Shown here: in pieces, positions 9,922 through 18,907 of the stretch
Numbering within the stretch: position 1 is the first letter of the stretch
Layout of the letters: every line of letters begins with the position of its first letter
Origin: Clostridia bacterium
Lineage (GTDB): Bacteria; Bacillota; Clostridia; TANB77; CAG-508
NCBI GenBank assembly: GCA_017404545.1
Contig: JAFRCC010000018.1
Location: forward strand, 310,001 to 374,000
Direction of reading: 5' to 3'
Length of the DNA stretch: 64,000 nucleotides
Program-made: the position numbers and the translations under genes
The notes under the pieces: model-generated
What the model was told of the DNA's origin: nothing
What the model saw: only the letters and a program-made list of their open reading frames with translations
The model's database searches: none

Positions 9922-10373
9922 AATTCTCTCCTCTCCAATGCCTCTTTTACATTATCATATTCAAAACCTTTTTTCAATAAATTTTGAATTATTTCTTCAG
10001 CTGGTTCATCGTACTTTTTATTAATAATATTTCTTGCAGATTTTATTTCATATTCATTTAATTCTTCTCTATTTGTTGAAAAATAATCTTCAATTAAATT
10101 GTTATTTATTCCCTTTGATTGAAGTTTATATTTTATTTGCTTTAATGATAAGTTTTTAAGGGCCATATATTCATTTACAGCCCTTTTTATATATTGTTCA
10201 TCACTAATATAATTATTATCTTTTAGTTCTTCAATTATATCTTCCAACATATTTAAATCTATATTATTTTGAAACTTACGTCTTATCTCGTTTTCAGACC
10301 TTTTTTTATATATAACATACTTTAAAACTTTTGTTTTATTTCTATCATATTCTTCTAATTTTTCAAAGTCCAT
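9918..10373 (-). CDS. recX: regulatory protein RecX
   Basis: RecX binds RecA filaments and limits or modulates their activity. The 151-residue, basic, all-helical protein has the RecX three-helix repeats, for example RSENEIRRK, the L-K-D-x-x-Y-I-S-D segment followed by Q-Y, and LKQIKYKLQSKGI. At about 150 residues it is at the short end for Firmicutes. It lies 38 bp downstream of recA and overlaps scpA by 4 bp, so it is probably SOS-co-regulated with recA. Confidence 0.9.
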   Translation of the reverse strand: MDFEKLEEYDRNKTKVLKYVIYKKRSENEIRRKFQNNIDLNMLEDIIEELKDNNYISDEQYIKRAVNEYMALKNLSLKQIKYKLQSKGINNNLIEDYFSTNREELNEYEIKSARNIINKKYDEPAEEIIQNLLKKGFEYDNVKEALERREL

Positions 10374-10411
10374 ATGTCAAATTCTCCCACATAGTTTTAT
10401 TCGTCATCTTC

Positions 10412-11461
10412 TTACTCATCTTTTTCCTCTGCTGGAACTTCTTCATCAGCTAAACTTTGCTCAAAAGCCTTTTTATAATTTTCTCTTACCTTCTCTTCGA
10501 CTTCATTCATAACCTTTGGATTATCTTCTAAATATTTTTTGATATTTTCTCTACCTTGACCGATTCTTTCTCCATTATAACTGAACCAAGATCCGCTCTT
10601 CTCTATTATATCTAAATTAACAGCTAAATCTAATACACTTCCAGATTTTGATATTCCTTTTCCATATACAATATCAAATTCTGCTTCCCTAAAAGGTGGT
10701 GCCATTTTATTTTTTACAACTTTAACTCTTGCTCTGTTTCCTGTTACCTCTCCATCTGTTTTTATATTCTCAATTTTTCTTATGTCTAATCTAACAGATG
10801 CATAATATTTTAAAGCTCTACCACCTGTAGTTGTTTCTGGGTTTCCAAACATAATTCCAACTTTTTCTCTTAATTGATTTATAAATACAATAACTGTTTT
10901 TGTTTTATTAATAGCTCCTGCTAATTTTCGAAGCGCTTGCGACATTAAACGGGCCTGTAAACCAATATGTGAATCACCCATATCACCATCAATTTCAGCT
11001 TTTGGAACTAATGCTGCAACAGAGTCTACAACAATTATATCTAAAGCCCCACTTCTAACTAATGCCTCTGCTATTTCTAAAGCTTGTTCTCCTGTATCTG
11101 GTTGTGAAACTATTAAATTATCTATATCAACACCTAGATGCTTTGCATATGTAGGATCTAGAGCATGCTCTGCATCTATAAAAGCTGCCTCTCCTCCTAA
11201 TTTTTGAGCCTCTGCAATCATATGTAAAGTAAGTGTTGTTTTTCCAGAAGATTCTGGACCATATACTTCAACAATTCTTCCTCTAGGTATGCCACCTATT
11301 CCAAGAGCTATATCTAAACTTAATGAACCTGTTGGAATTGCCTCAACATCCATTACTGTTGCTTCTCCTAATTTCATTACAGACCCTTTTCCAAATTGTT
11401 TTTCAATTTGGCTTAATGCTGCCTCTAGAGCTTTTTTCTTTTCTGTATTTTCTGTACTCAT
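10412..11461 (-). CDS. recA: recombinase RecA
   Basis: RecA performs homologous strand exchange and triggers LexA autocleavage. The 349-residue protein contains the P-loop GPESSGKT (residues 68-75), the Walker B segment [10 protein letters not shown], the L1 and L2 DNA-binding loops ([27 protein letters not shown]) and the usual acidic C-terminus. AGGAGG precedes the ATG. The promoter region carries a DinR/LexA-type box (see separate entry). No rny gene lies between recA and ymdB, unlike Bacillus. Confidence 0.98.
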   Translation of the reverse strand: MSTENTEKKKALEAALSQIEKQFGKGSVMKLGEATVMDVEAIPTGSLSLDIALGIGGIPRGRIVEVYGPESSGKTTLTLHMIAEAQKLGGEAAFIDAEHALDPTYAKHLGVDIDNLIVSQPDTGEQALEIAEALVRSGALDIIVVDSVAALVPKAEIDGDMGDSHIGLQARLMSQALRKLAGAINKTKTVIVFINQLREKVGIMFGNPETTTGGRALKYYASVRLDIRKIENIKTDGEVTGNRARVKVVKNKMAPPFREAEFDIVYGKGISKSGSVLDLAVNLDIIEKSGSWFSYNGERIGQGRENIKKYLEDNPKVMNEVEEKVRENYKKAFEQSLADEEVPAEEKDE

Positions 11462-11476
11462 TTTTCATCCTCCTCG

Positions 11477-11522
11477 TGAACGTTTGTTTGTATTATTATA
11501 TATTAAATTTTTCTTTTGTCAA
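11477..11522 (-). promoter_or_regulatory. recA promoter with SOS (DinR/LexA-type) box
   Basis: On the minus strand a perfect -35 (TTGACA, 11522-11517) and a perfect -10 (TATAAT, 11500-11495) are separated by 16 bp. Immediately downstream, at 11490-11477, is CAAACAAACGTTCA, which matches 12 of 14 positions of the Gram-positive SOS box CGAACRNRYGTTYC. It sits between the -10 and the AGGAGG ribosome binding site, where a bound repressor would block transcription initiation. Confidence 0.8.
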
Positions 11523-11625
11523 GTACTTTCTATAAATTTATACTTAATGTATATCTTATAAAATTTAATTTTTCAAGTATTTTTTACAACAAATCATAAA
11601 GCTAATAAATTTATTTCCAAATATA

Positions 11626-11656
11626 CAAAAAAAGAGCATAGTAAAAATCTATGCCC
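11626..11656 (-). terminator. terminator between spoVS and recA
   Basis: On the minus strand an 8-bp stem (GGGCATAG/CTATGCTC with a 7-base loop) is followed by seven T residues, 13 bp after the spoVS stop. It separates the spoVS transcript from the SOS promoter of recA. Confidence 0.85.
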
Positions 11657-11668
11657 CCTATATATAAA

Positions 11669-11932
11669 TTATTTTCTAGCTTCAATAATTAATTTTATTC
11701 CTGTTCTTTCTTCGCCTTCTACTTGAACTTCTGCAAAAGCTGGTACACAAACAAGATCAACTCCTGATGGTGCTACAAATCCTCTTGCAATTGCAACTGC
11801 TTTAACTGCTTGGTTCAATGCTCCTGCACCTATGGCTTGCATTTCTGCATAATTATTTTCCTTTACTAATCCAGCTATAGCTCCTGCTACAGAATTTGGG
11901 TTTGATTTAGATGAAATCTTTAAAACTTCCAT
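11669..11932 (-). CDS. spoVS: stage V sporulation protein S
   Basis: SpoVS is a small, very conserved Alba-like nucleic-acid-binding protein that affects septation and spore development. The 87-residue sequence is nearly the canonical one: VLKISSKSNPNSVAGA at the N-terminus, IGAGALNQAVKA in the middle and GIKLIIEAR at the end. An AGGAGG box precedes the ATG. In Bacillus it follows rny-ymdB; here it follows ymdB by 126 bp, retaining the pair without rny. Confidence 0.97.
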   Translation of the reverse strand: MEVLKISSKSNPNSVAGAIAGLVKENNYAEMQAIGAGALNQAVKAVAIARGFVAPSGVDLVCVPAFAEVQVEGEERTGIKLIIEARK

Positions 11933-12058
11933 TTCTTTGGCCTCCTATTATTTTATTTTTTTGTATTCTCACTACATATATATTTATAATACAATCGCAA
12001 ATAAAAGTCTACATTTTTTATAAAATAAATCCTATTTTCGTATACCATTTTTCTCGCT

Positions 12059-12832
12059 TTATCTTATCGAAATCCTCTCAATCGACATAACCTGACAATT
12101 ATCTTCACTAACATCAAAAATACAACCATTTAGCATACAATTTCCATCTGCTAGTTTATATCTTTCCGGTAGAGATGTTACAAATCTTTTTATCGAAGCT
12201 TCTTTTTCCATACCAATTACTGAATTTATAGGCCCAGTCATTCCAATATCTGTAATATACGCTGTTCCCTTTTCTAAAATTTGTTCATCTGCCGTTTGTA
12301 CATGTGTATGTGTACCATATACTGCAGCCACTCTACCATCTACATAATTGGCCATTGCAATTTTTTCTGCTGTAGCCTCTGCATGAAATTCAACAAATAT
12401 ACAATCACACTTATTTTTGTATTCCTTGATAAGTTCATCTACCCTTGTAAATGGATTATCTGATAATACATTCATATCTGTTCTTCCTATTAAATCTATC
12501 ACACAAATTTTTTTACCTTTACACTCATATACACCAACACCTTTTCCAACTACTCCCTTTGAATAATTAGCAGGTCTCAATAGTTTTGGATGATCTATAA
12601 AAGAAAATATATCTTTCTTTCCCCATGTATGATTTCCCATGGTAATTGTATCAACCTTTAATGCTAGTATATCTTTAAATATAGCAGTTGTTATTCCCAT
12701 TCCACCAGCTGAATTTTCTGCGTTAACTATTACAAAATCTATATTATAGTTAGCTCTAATTTTGGGAAGCTCCACCTTAAATTTCTTTACACCATTCTCT
12801 CCAACTATATCTCCAATCGTTAAAATTCTCAT
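12059..12832 (-). CDS. ymdB: YmdB family metallophosphoesterase
   Basis: YmdB-type enzymes are dinuclear-metal phosphodiesterases (2',3'-cyclic nucleotide activity) that influence biofilm and stress responses. The 257-residue protein shows the expected metal ligands: GDIVGENG at residues 7-14, NAENSAGG, MGNHTWG, a FVEFHAEAT segment and GTHTHVQTAD. Length and motifs match the family exactly. Downstream is spoVS, the usual partner. Confidence 0.93.
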   Translation of the reverse strand: MRILTIGDIVGENGVKKFKVELPKIRANYNIDFVIVNAENSAGGMGITTAIFKDILALKVDTITMGNHTWGKKDIFSFIDHPKLLRPANYSKGVVGKGVGVYECKGKKICVIDLIGRTDMNVLSDNPFTRVDELIKEYKNKCDCIFVEFHAEATAEKIAMANYVDGRVAAVYGTHTHVQTADEQILEKGTAYITDIGMTGPINSVIGMEKEASIKRFVTSLPERYKLADGNCMLNGCIFDVSEDNCQVMSIERISIR

Positions 12833-12892
12833 AATATAAATCCTTTCTATTTATCACAACTATAATATCACAAATCATTTATTTTGTATACA

Positions 12893-12938
12893 AACAAAAA
12901 TAGAATAATTATGTTTTTACACAACTACTCTATTTTAT
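12893..12938 (-). terminator. terminator after the coiled-coil gene
   Basis: An imperfect but long stem on the minus strand (AAAATAGA-TA-TT paired with AA-TA-TCTATTTT) is followed by T-rich sequence. It overlaps the stop of the 328-residue gene and precedes the ymdB promoter region. Confidence 0.6.
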
Positions 12939-13921
12939 TTGTTTATTTCTCTTTCAACATTTTCTGATAAAAGTTTGATTTTATTTACTAGTATTTCCAT
13001 TTTTGATTTGTATTCAACCTTCTCATATGTTTTTATATAACCACTTTTATATAAAAATTCTATCGCTTTTTGGTGTTTTCTTTTCATTTTGTTCATATTC
13101 TTTTCAACTGGCATTGGTAATTTAGATTTGTATTTTTCGTTTATTGCATTTTTTAAATCTGATTTCTCAATTGAAAACGTACTATTTATTTTTTCTCTTA
13201 ATTCGTACAGCTTATTATAAGACTCCCTGTATTTTCTAGCTTTTCTATTCTCGCTAAAATATATATCTATATCAGCCACAATATCTATTATTTTATATTC
13301 TCTTGTTGGTTCAGTTCCTTCTTTAAATTTTGCATTGCAATCATCTATCCCCTGTATTGCAACAAAAAGATTCTCTTTTTGCTTTCCTCTAATCTCTGTT
13401 AGAACAAAAAAATTATCAAGAGCTTTCATAATAGAATTCCTATTTTGCATTCTATCAAATTTCTCTTTTAATATACTTCTATCTATTTCAGCTCTAATTC
13501 GCATATATTTCTCGTATATCTCTTTTTTTATCGCATTTAATTGTAATCCTTCAATATTTGATAAGTTATTCTTGTTTATTGAATTTAATTGTACTTCATA
13601 TGTATCTAATAAATCATTAATACTAGATATTCTTTGAATATCATAATCAATATTTCTAGATTGTCTATTTACAATTTCTTCAATTCTTTTGGTCAAAATC
13701 TTTAGATTTCTAATAAACTTCTCTTTTGTTTCTTGCATTTCATATACTAAATTATAATCGTAGCAAACAATATCAAATCTCTCACATATTCTATCTGTTT
13801 TTTTCTTTGATTGCTTAAGAGTCTCAATTTTAAATTCTAGGGTCTTTATTAAAAGAGAGATATTGTTTATGTGTTTTTCATTTTCATTTTGTAATTTTTT
13901 CAAATACTCGTTTTTATTCAT
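12935..13921 (-). CDS. hypothetical helical protein
   Basis: This 328-residue protein is very rich in Lys, Glu, Asn and Ile, and almost entirely predicted helix with heptad-like coiled-coil stretches (about residues 10-130). No signal peptide or membrane helix is seen. I do not recognise a family. AGGAGAG precedes the ATG, and the gene follows the GH25 lysozyme gene by 27 bp, so the two are probably one transcript ending at the terminator at its 3' end. Confidence 0.65.
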   Translation of the reverse strand: MNKNEYLKKLQNENEKHINNISLLIKTLEFKIETLKQSKKKTDRICERFDIVCYDYNLVYEMQETKEKFIRNLKILTKRIEEIVNRQSRNIDYDIQRISSINDLLDTYEVQLNSINKNNLSNIEGLQLNAIKKEIYEKYMRIRAEIDRSILKEKFDRMQNRNSIMKALDNFFVLTEIRGKQKENLFVAIQGIDDCNAKFKEGTEPTREYKIIDIVADIDIYFSENRKARKYRESYNKLYELREKINSTFSIEKSDLKNAINEKYKSKLPMPVEKNMNKMKRKHQKAIEFLYKSGYIKTYEKVEYKSKMEILVNKIKLLSENVEREINK

Positions 13922-13948
13922 AAACTCTCCTATTTTTTCTTATGTATA

Positions 13949-15067
13949 TCAATTATCCAATAAATTTTTTCTTGCTTTATTTATTGGACCAAAGACCATT
14001 TCGTTTGTTTCTTTTATATCATTTTCAACATCTTGCATATCATTATTTAATAAATAATTACTATACACTAAACTTATATCAACTTTTTCGTTAATTACAT
14101 CAGTTATACCATTCTGAGTAAACTGCCATCCTACCATTTTTGTTATTATATTTTTATTTAAAGCCCCATCTCCATCTGTATCCGAGTACCAGTAATTAGG
14201 AATACTTGAAAGACTAGGATAATATGCTAACCACATTTGCGTATTTACATTTTCCAAGAATTCGTCAGCAATATTTGCATTGCTATACAAAATTACCTTT
14301 TTGTTATTATCTTCAAATTTATCTATTAGCTCATTAACAAGCTGATATCTTGTGTTCCATATTGAGTCGGCCCTTCCCGCTTCAACATGCTTTTCAACAT
14401 CAATTGCAATTGGTAACACATTATTTTTATATGAATGTTCTCTTAAATATTGATTAATAAACTCTATTTCTTCATCAACTTCTTCCGATGTAATTGCTTC
14501 TTCAAGGAAATAATATCCAAATGGTATGCCTAAAAAGTCGCAAGCATTTGCATAGTCGTCTGCATATGGGTCTGTATAGAAATTACCGGCCTGTCCATAT
14601 CCTCTTCCACCAGCTCTTATGTACACAAATTTTATATTATTATTTAATACAAAAGCTTTAAACTCACCTATGCTCTTAAAATTATTCTGCATATTAAACT
14701 TGGAAACATCTAGCATTAAATCCCTTTTTTGGTATGTCTTTTTATATTTTGAAATTTCTTTTGCCTTCACATACCCAACCTTATCACCTATTTTTACTTT
14801 ATACCAATCTGTATTTTCCTTATCCGTTGTTGATTTTAAAATATATGCATCTGAACCAATCTCTATAGAATCATATTTCTTCTTTTCTTTTGGAGAAGAA
14901 TACATATGTACATTTTTACTTATTGTTATACCATGCTCTGAATTTTTTATTTCATTTTTCAAAACTAAAGCATTAATCCCCATTTTTGCCAGAAAAAATA
15001 CTATAATGCACAAGATTACAATATCAATCCATATTATATATTTTCTATTCAAAAATTTATTTTCCAC
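13949..15067 (-). CDS. membrane-anchored GH25 lysozyme with SH3 domain
   Basis: The product cleaves peptidoglycan glycan strands (GH25 muramidase fold). The order is a short cytoplasmic tail, one membrane helix (about residues 10-30), an SH3-like domain with VGYVKAKEI, then the GH25 domain with FVYIRAGGRGYG, PFGYYFLEEA and PIAIDVE (catalytic D and E). The start used is the GTG at 15067, 5 bp after GGAGG. A GTG four codons earlier is also in frame but lies before the ribosome binding site. A housekeeping wall hydrolase held at the membrane is more likely than a phage lysin, given its core-chromosome context. Confidence 0.88.
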   Translation of the reverse strand: MENKFLNRKYIIWIDIVILCIIVFFLAKMGINALVLKNEIKNSEHGITISKNVHMYSSPKEKKKYDSIEIGSDAYILKSTTDKENTDWYKVKIGDKVGYVKAKEISKYKKTYQKRDLMLDVSKFNMQNNFKSIGEFKAFVLNNNIKFVYIRAGGRGYGQAGNFYTDPYADDYANACDFLGIPFGYYFLEEAITSEEVDEEIEFINQYLREHSYKNNVLPIAIDVEKHVEAGRADSIWNTRYQLVNELIDKFEDNNKKVILYSNANIADEFLENVNTQMWLAYYPSLSSIPNYWYSDTDGDGALNKNIITKMVGWQFTQNGITDVINEKVDISLVYSNYLLNNDMQDVENDIKETNEMVFGPINKARKNLLDN

Positions 15068-15143
15068 AATTTCCTCCACACTTTATAATTATTTTATCTT
15101 TAATATAGAAAAAAATCAACCATATTATAAGTATTATTTGTAC

Positions 15144-15178
15144 AAAAAAATCATCCAATTTCTTGGATGATTTTTTTT
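15144..15178. terminator. bidirectional terminator after lysS
   Basis: A 9-bp perfect stem (ATCATCCAA/TTGGATGAT, 4-base loop) is flanked by A7 on one side and T8 on the other, so it can stop transcription in both directions. It sits directly after the lysS stop. Confidence 0.9.
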
Positions 15179-15181
15179 ATA

Positions 15182-16654
15182 TTAATCTCTTGGTCTCATT
15201 AATGGGTATAGTACAACATCTCTAATATTTTCAACATTTGTTAAAAATTGTAAGAATCTGTCAACTCCTAATCCCCATCCTGAAATTGGTGGCATTCCGT
15301 ATTCCATTGCCTTAATGTATTCTTCATCGATAGACATTGCTTCTTCATCTCCACCTGCTTTTAATTTACTTTGCTCTATCAATCTTGACTCTTGCTCTTT
15401 ACTATCAACAAGCTCTGAATATCCATTTATGATTTCCTGTCCATTTACAACTAATTGAAACCTATCTGTTATTTGTTTATTATCATCATTTGCTCTTGCT
15501 AGTGGTGATAAATCGATAGGATGTTTTATCAAGTATGTTGGTTTTATTAACTTTGGTCTACTAACCTTCTTATATAGTGCATCTATTAGATTTCCTCTTC
15601 CAAGAGCTTCGATATTTTCTTCATCAAGCTCTATGTTATTTGATCTAATTTCTGCTAATAGCTCACTTGCTGTTCCAAATTTATCTATATCTATACCGCA
15701 ATCTCTTAAAACTAAGTCTCTAAATGAAACGATATCCCATTCTCCTCCAAAGTCTATGTCTTTGTCTCCTATTCTTACGGTTAAATTTCCGTCAAATAGC
15801 TTATCGAAAATGTATATAACCATTTCTCTTAAAAACTTCATATTGTCCTCATAATTCCAGTATGCACTATATCCTTCAACCATTGTAAAGTCTTGTAGAT
15901 GGCTTCTATCTATTCCTTCGTTTCTGAAGTCTCTTGCAACTTCATAAACATTATTGAATCCACCAATTATACATTTTTTTAGCGTAAGCTCTGGAGATAT
16001 TCTTAAAAATACATCCATATCATAAGCATTGTGATGTGCAATGAAAGGTCTTGCAGTTGCTCCAGATGCTGTATTTTGTAATGCTGGTGTTTCTACCTCA
16101 ATAAAATTATGATTATCTAAATATTCCCTCATTAATTTTATGAATTTAGATCTTAATAAAAATCTTTTTTTTGTATCTTCGTTCATAATCAAATCAAGAT
16201 GTCTTTCTCTGTATATAGCTTCTTGATCTACTAATCCATGAAATTTTTCTGGTAATGGTCTGTACGCTTTTCCTAAAAAAGTATATTCATATACTTGAAC
16301 ACTCTTTTCACCTGCTTGAGTTGTAAAAATTTCTCCTTTTACTCCAACAAAATCACCTATATCAATTGTTTCATGAAATTTTTTATACCCTTCTTCTCCT
16401 AAATCTTCTTTTTTTATAACTAATTGAATTCTTCCTGTTATATCACTAATGTGTATAAAAGAAATTTTTCCCATCTTTCTTTTTGAAAGAATTCTTCCTG
16501 CTATAGAAACGTTCTTTGTTCCATCTTCTAGGGCTCTAGCTCCTTCAATATCTACAGTTCTTTCATATCTTTCTGGTCTTGTATTTATTCCGTATTCCTT
16601 TAACTTTTCTTCCTTTTCAAATCTAACTTGCATTAATTCTGCTTCGTTTGCCAT
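15182..16654 (-). CDS. lysS: lysyl-tRNA synthetase (class II)
   Basis: This enzyme charges tRNA-Lys with lysine. The 490-residue protein has the N-terminal OB fold (VSIAGRILSKRKMGK), class II motif 2 (FRNEGIDRSHLQDFTMVE) and motif 3 (GWGLGVDRFLQFLT). Length is typical. A GGGAGGA box precedes the ATG. No T-box leader was seen upstream. Confidence 0.98.
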   Translation of the reverse strand: MANEAELMQVRFEKEEKLKEYGINTRPERYERTVDIEGARALEDGTKNVSIAGRILSKRKMGKISFIHISDITGRIQLVIKKEDLGEEGYKKFHETIDIGDFVGVKGEIFTTQAGEKSVQVYEYTFLGKAYRPLPEKFHGLVDQEAIYRERHLDLIMNEDTKKRFLLRSKFIKLMREYLDNHNFIEVETPALQNTASGATARPFIAHHNAYDMDVFLRISPELTLKKCIIGGFNNVYEVARDFRNEGIDRSHLQDFTMVEGYSAYWNYEDNMKFLREMVIYIFDKLFDGNLTVRIGDKDIDFGGEWDIVSFRDLVLRDCGIDIDKFGTASELLAEIRSNNIELDEENIEALGRGNLIDALYKKVSRPKLIKPTYLIKHPIDLSPLARANDDNKQITDRFQLVVNGQEIINGYSELVDSKEQESRLIEQSKLKAGGDEEAMSIDEEYIKAMEYGMPPISGWGLGVDRFLQFLTNVENIRDVVLYPLMRPRD

Positions 16655-16803
16655 AATTATATCCTCCCAATTTTATATTAATTTCTACTTTTAACTAATA
16701 TAAAATTCGTTTGCCGTTTAACCACCATCTTCTTACCTCCAATTTGGTCTATATTATAAACTATTATTGCCAATTTTTCAATACCTATTTACTCGAATAC
16801 CTT

Positions 16804-17559
16804 CTATCCCATGGCCTTTTTCATTTGTGATAGTTTTATTGCAAGTTTTCTTACTGGATATACCATACCAAATGGCAATATCATATGTAATACACACATT
16901 ACTGGTGTGAATAAATTTCCACTTAATTTATATATAACATCTACTGGTGTGTCAGGAAAATTTTTGGATATAAACATAAAATTAGTTTCCAAAGCTTTAT
17001 TCACAAAATATGATACAACTAACATCACTGCTAACAAGCTTGCATAGTATTTTAAGTCAGTTATCTTTAAATCAACGTAATCTGTTATGTTGACTAGTAT
17101 TCCAAGGTACACCATGGTTCCATGAAATACAAAACTTTGAATGCTTAGATAGTGGAATAATGGATACATTGTAATTGATGTATTTGGACAACTTAAAAAG
17201 AAGCCTCCCCCAACAATAGCACCAACAGCTATAAATACATCTCCAACCTTTTTTAGAACACCTTTTGCGTATGAACTCAACACCCCTGCATACAAAATAA
17301 TACTGCAATAATAAAGTGGCACATAATGATTTGGATTGTTTGCGTGTCCAACTGCCAAATTAAATATAATCTTTATAATCTCCAATATCCATAATGTAAT
17401 TGTTGATTTTTTTATTATTGCTCTTATTTGTTCAGTATTATACTTCTTTGTACATTGTAGGGCTACTACAATTGTGGTTAATGTTATAACCAATAAAATT
17501 ATGTGCCCACTAGTATACATTCCACACGGCTCATATTCACCAGGTTTTGCAAAAAACAT
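16804..17559 (-). CDS. YwaF family integral membrane protein (TIGR02206-like)
   Basis: This 251-residue, very hydrophobic protein has about six membrane helices. Family-like elements are the N-terminal FxxxxxxGMYTSGHI region, the HYVPLYYCSIILY segment and a conserved FHGTMVYLG helix. The biochemical function of the family is unknown. AGGAGG precedes the ATG by 8 bp. It appears to be a single-gene unit. Confidence 0.8.
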   Translation of the reverse strand: MFFAKPGEYEPCGMYTSGHIILLVITLTTIVVALQCTKKYNTEQIRAIIKKSTITLWILEIIKIIFNLAVGHANNPNHYVPLYYCSIILYAGVLSSYAKGVLKKVGDVFIAVGAIVGGGFFLSCPNTSITMYPLFHYLSIQSFVFHGTMVYLGILVNITDYVDLKITDLKYYASLLAVMLVVSYFVNKALETNFMFISKNFPDTPVDVIYKLSGNLFTPVMCVLHMILPFGMVYPVRKLAIKLSQMKKAMG

Positions 17560-17676
17560 ATTATAAACCTCCTACTTTTTTACATTACTTATTAAATTAT
17601 ATCTCTAAAATCGACAAATTTCATCATATTTGAGAAAAATTAATTTGTTAATTTTATGTGTTCACTCCTTAAATAT

Positions 17677-17713
17677 GAAAAAACAGAAGAACTTACAATT
17701 TCCTCTGTTTTTA
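17677..17713 (-). terminator. terminator overlapping the stop of the 17.7-kb hypothetical gene
   Basis: On the minus strand AAAAACAGAGGAA pairs with TTCTTCTGTTTTT across an 8-base loop, followed by further T. The stem overlaps the stop codon of the upstream hypothetical gene. Confidence 0.85.
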
Positions 17714-18748
17714 TCCTACACGTTTTATTTTCGATTTTTCGGTACATTTGTAATTTTTGATATGTGCAACAGTTAAACTACTACGCTCCGCTATTATCGC
17801 CATTATTTCGTTTCTAACAGGTGTCATTTTTCCTTTTTTATAGTCAACATTTATATTGTATTTTATAACAAATGGCAACTGAGCTTTTTTGTAATTACTA
17901 TTGCCCGACACCGCTCTTAGATATATCTTTGCATAGTCAAGATAATTTTCTTGGCACAATGACATTAAAATAAATGGATCAATATATTTTGTATTTGTTT
18001 TGTTAAGTTTTAACTCGCTTCTTACATCAATCCCAAAATTTAATTGTCTTAATTTTTTTAGGGCATTGTTTTGTAAGACTTCAATATCATCAAAATTTGT
18101 TTTAAATTTTATTTTTTTCTTAGAAACATACTTTCCATGCTCAATTTTTCCTAATATATACTCGGCATTCTCCGAATTGTATATTATTTTTAATGACTTC
18201 TCATTTTTAAATCTATTATTCCAATTATTTAGTTTATCTTCTAATATTTCAACTGCTATTTTCTTTTTTTCTGATATTATTTTAGATTTATCTTTGCATA
18301 AATCCTTTAATAATTGTCTTTGAGGTCCTAAATTTTTCATTGATATTTTTTTTAAATATTTCTCCGTTTGGCCACCATATGTTGATTCTAATTTTTTTAT
18401 GTATTCCTCAATATTTTTATATTCACTATATTTATTATATTCCCCACTTCCGATTAAACACTGCTCTTGTTGAATGCATAAACTGACATACAAACCATAT
18501 ATCTTTTTTATTATATTTATATTTTCATCATAATCATTTTTTCTACAAAAAACCATATAATTTTTATAAAGAATACCAATTTCATCCCTTATTACTTCTG
18601 TACATCTATATTCATTATCTGCATTTATTTTATTTAATTTATCTATACACATTTGAGATTTAAAATCTGAAAAAATAGAATGATTCTTTCTTAGATTATC
18701 ATATAGCTCTTGGCAAGTGACTCTTATTATTACATCAATATCTTCCAA
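17711..18748 (-). CDS. hypothetical protein
   Basis: This protein of about 345 residues is basic, Lys/Asn/Ile rich, mostly helical and without membrane segments. I do not recognise a family. A GGAGGG box 5 bp upstream supports the TTG at 18748 as start; an ATG nine codons earlier lies upstream of that box and has none of its own. The gene stands alone between two terminators. Confidence 0.65.
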   Translation of the reverse strand: MEDIDVIIRVTCQELYDNLRKNHSIFSDFKSQMCIDKLNKINADNEYRCTEVIRDEIGILYKNYMVFCRKNDYDENINIIKKIYGLYVSLCIQQEQCLIGSGEYNKYSEYKNIEEYIKKLESTYGGQTEKYLKKISMKNLGPQRQLLKDLCKDKSKIISEKKKIAVEILEDKLNNWNNRFKNEKSLKIIYNSENAEYILGKIEHGKYVSKKKIKFKTNFDDIEVLQNNALKKLRQLNFGIDVRSELKLNKTNTKYIDPFILMSLCQENYLDYAKIYLRAVSGNSNYKKAQLPFVIKYNINVDYKKGKMTPVRNEIMAIIAERSSLTVAHIKNYKCTEKSKIKRVG

Positions 18749-18861
18749 ATTTCCCTCCACAAAATAAATTATCATATAATTAACATAACATTATAAAACA
18801 ACACTATTATTGTATCATATATTATATTCAATTTCAAGTATCGAAAATAGCCCCAAAATAG

Positions 18862-18898
18862 AAAAATGAAGTAATCTACACATCGTTACTTCATTTTT
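18862..18898. terminator. terminator after ctpA
   Basis: A perfect 10-bp stem (AATGAAGTAA/TTACTTCATT) with an 11-base loop is flanked by A and T runs, 10 bp beyond the ctpA stop. It could act on both strands. Confidence 0.85.
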
Positions 18899-18907
18899 TT
18901 ATTTTCT

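Noticed and set aside
12059..16654. T-box or other amino-acid leader upstream of lysS or aspS
   Set aside because: No conserved T-box sequence or specifier stem was found in the short upstream regions.
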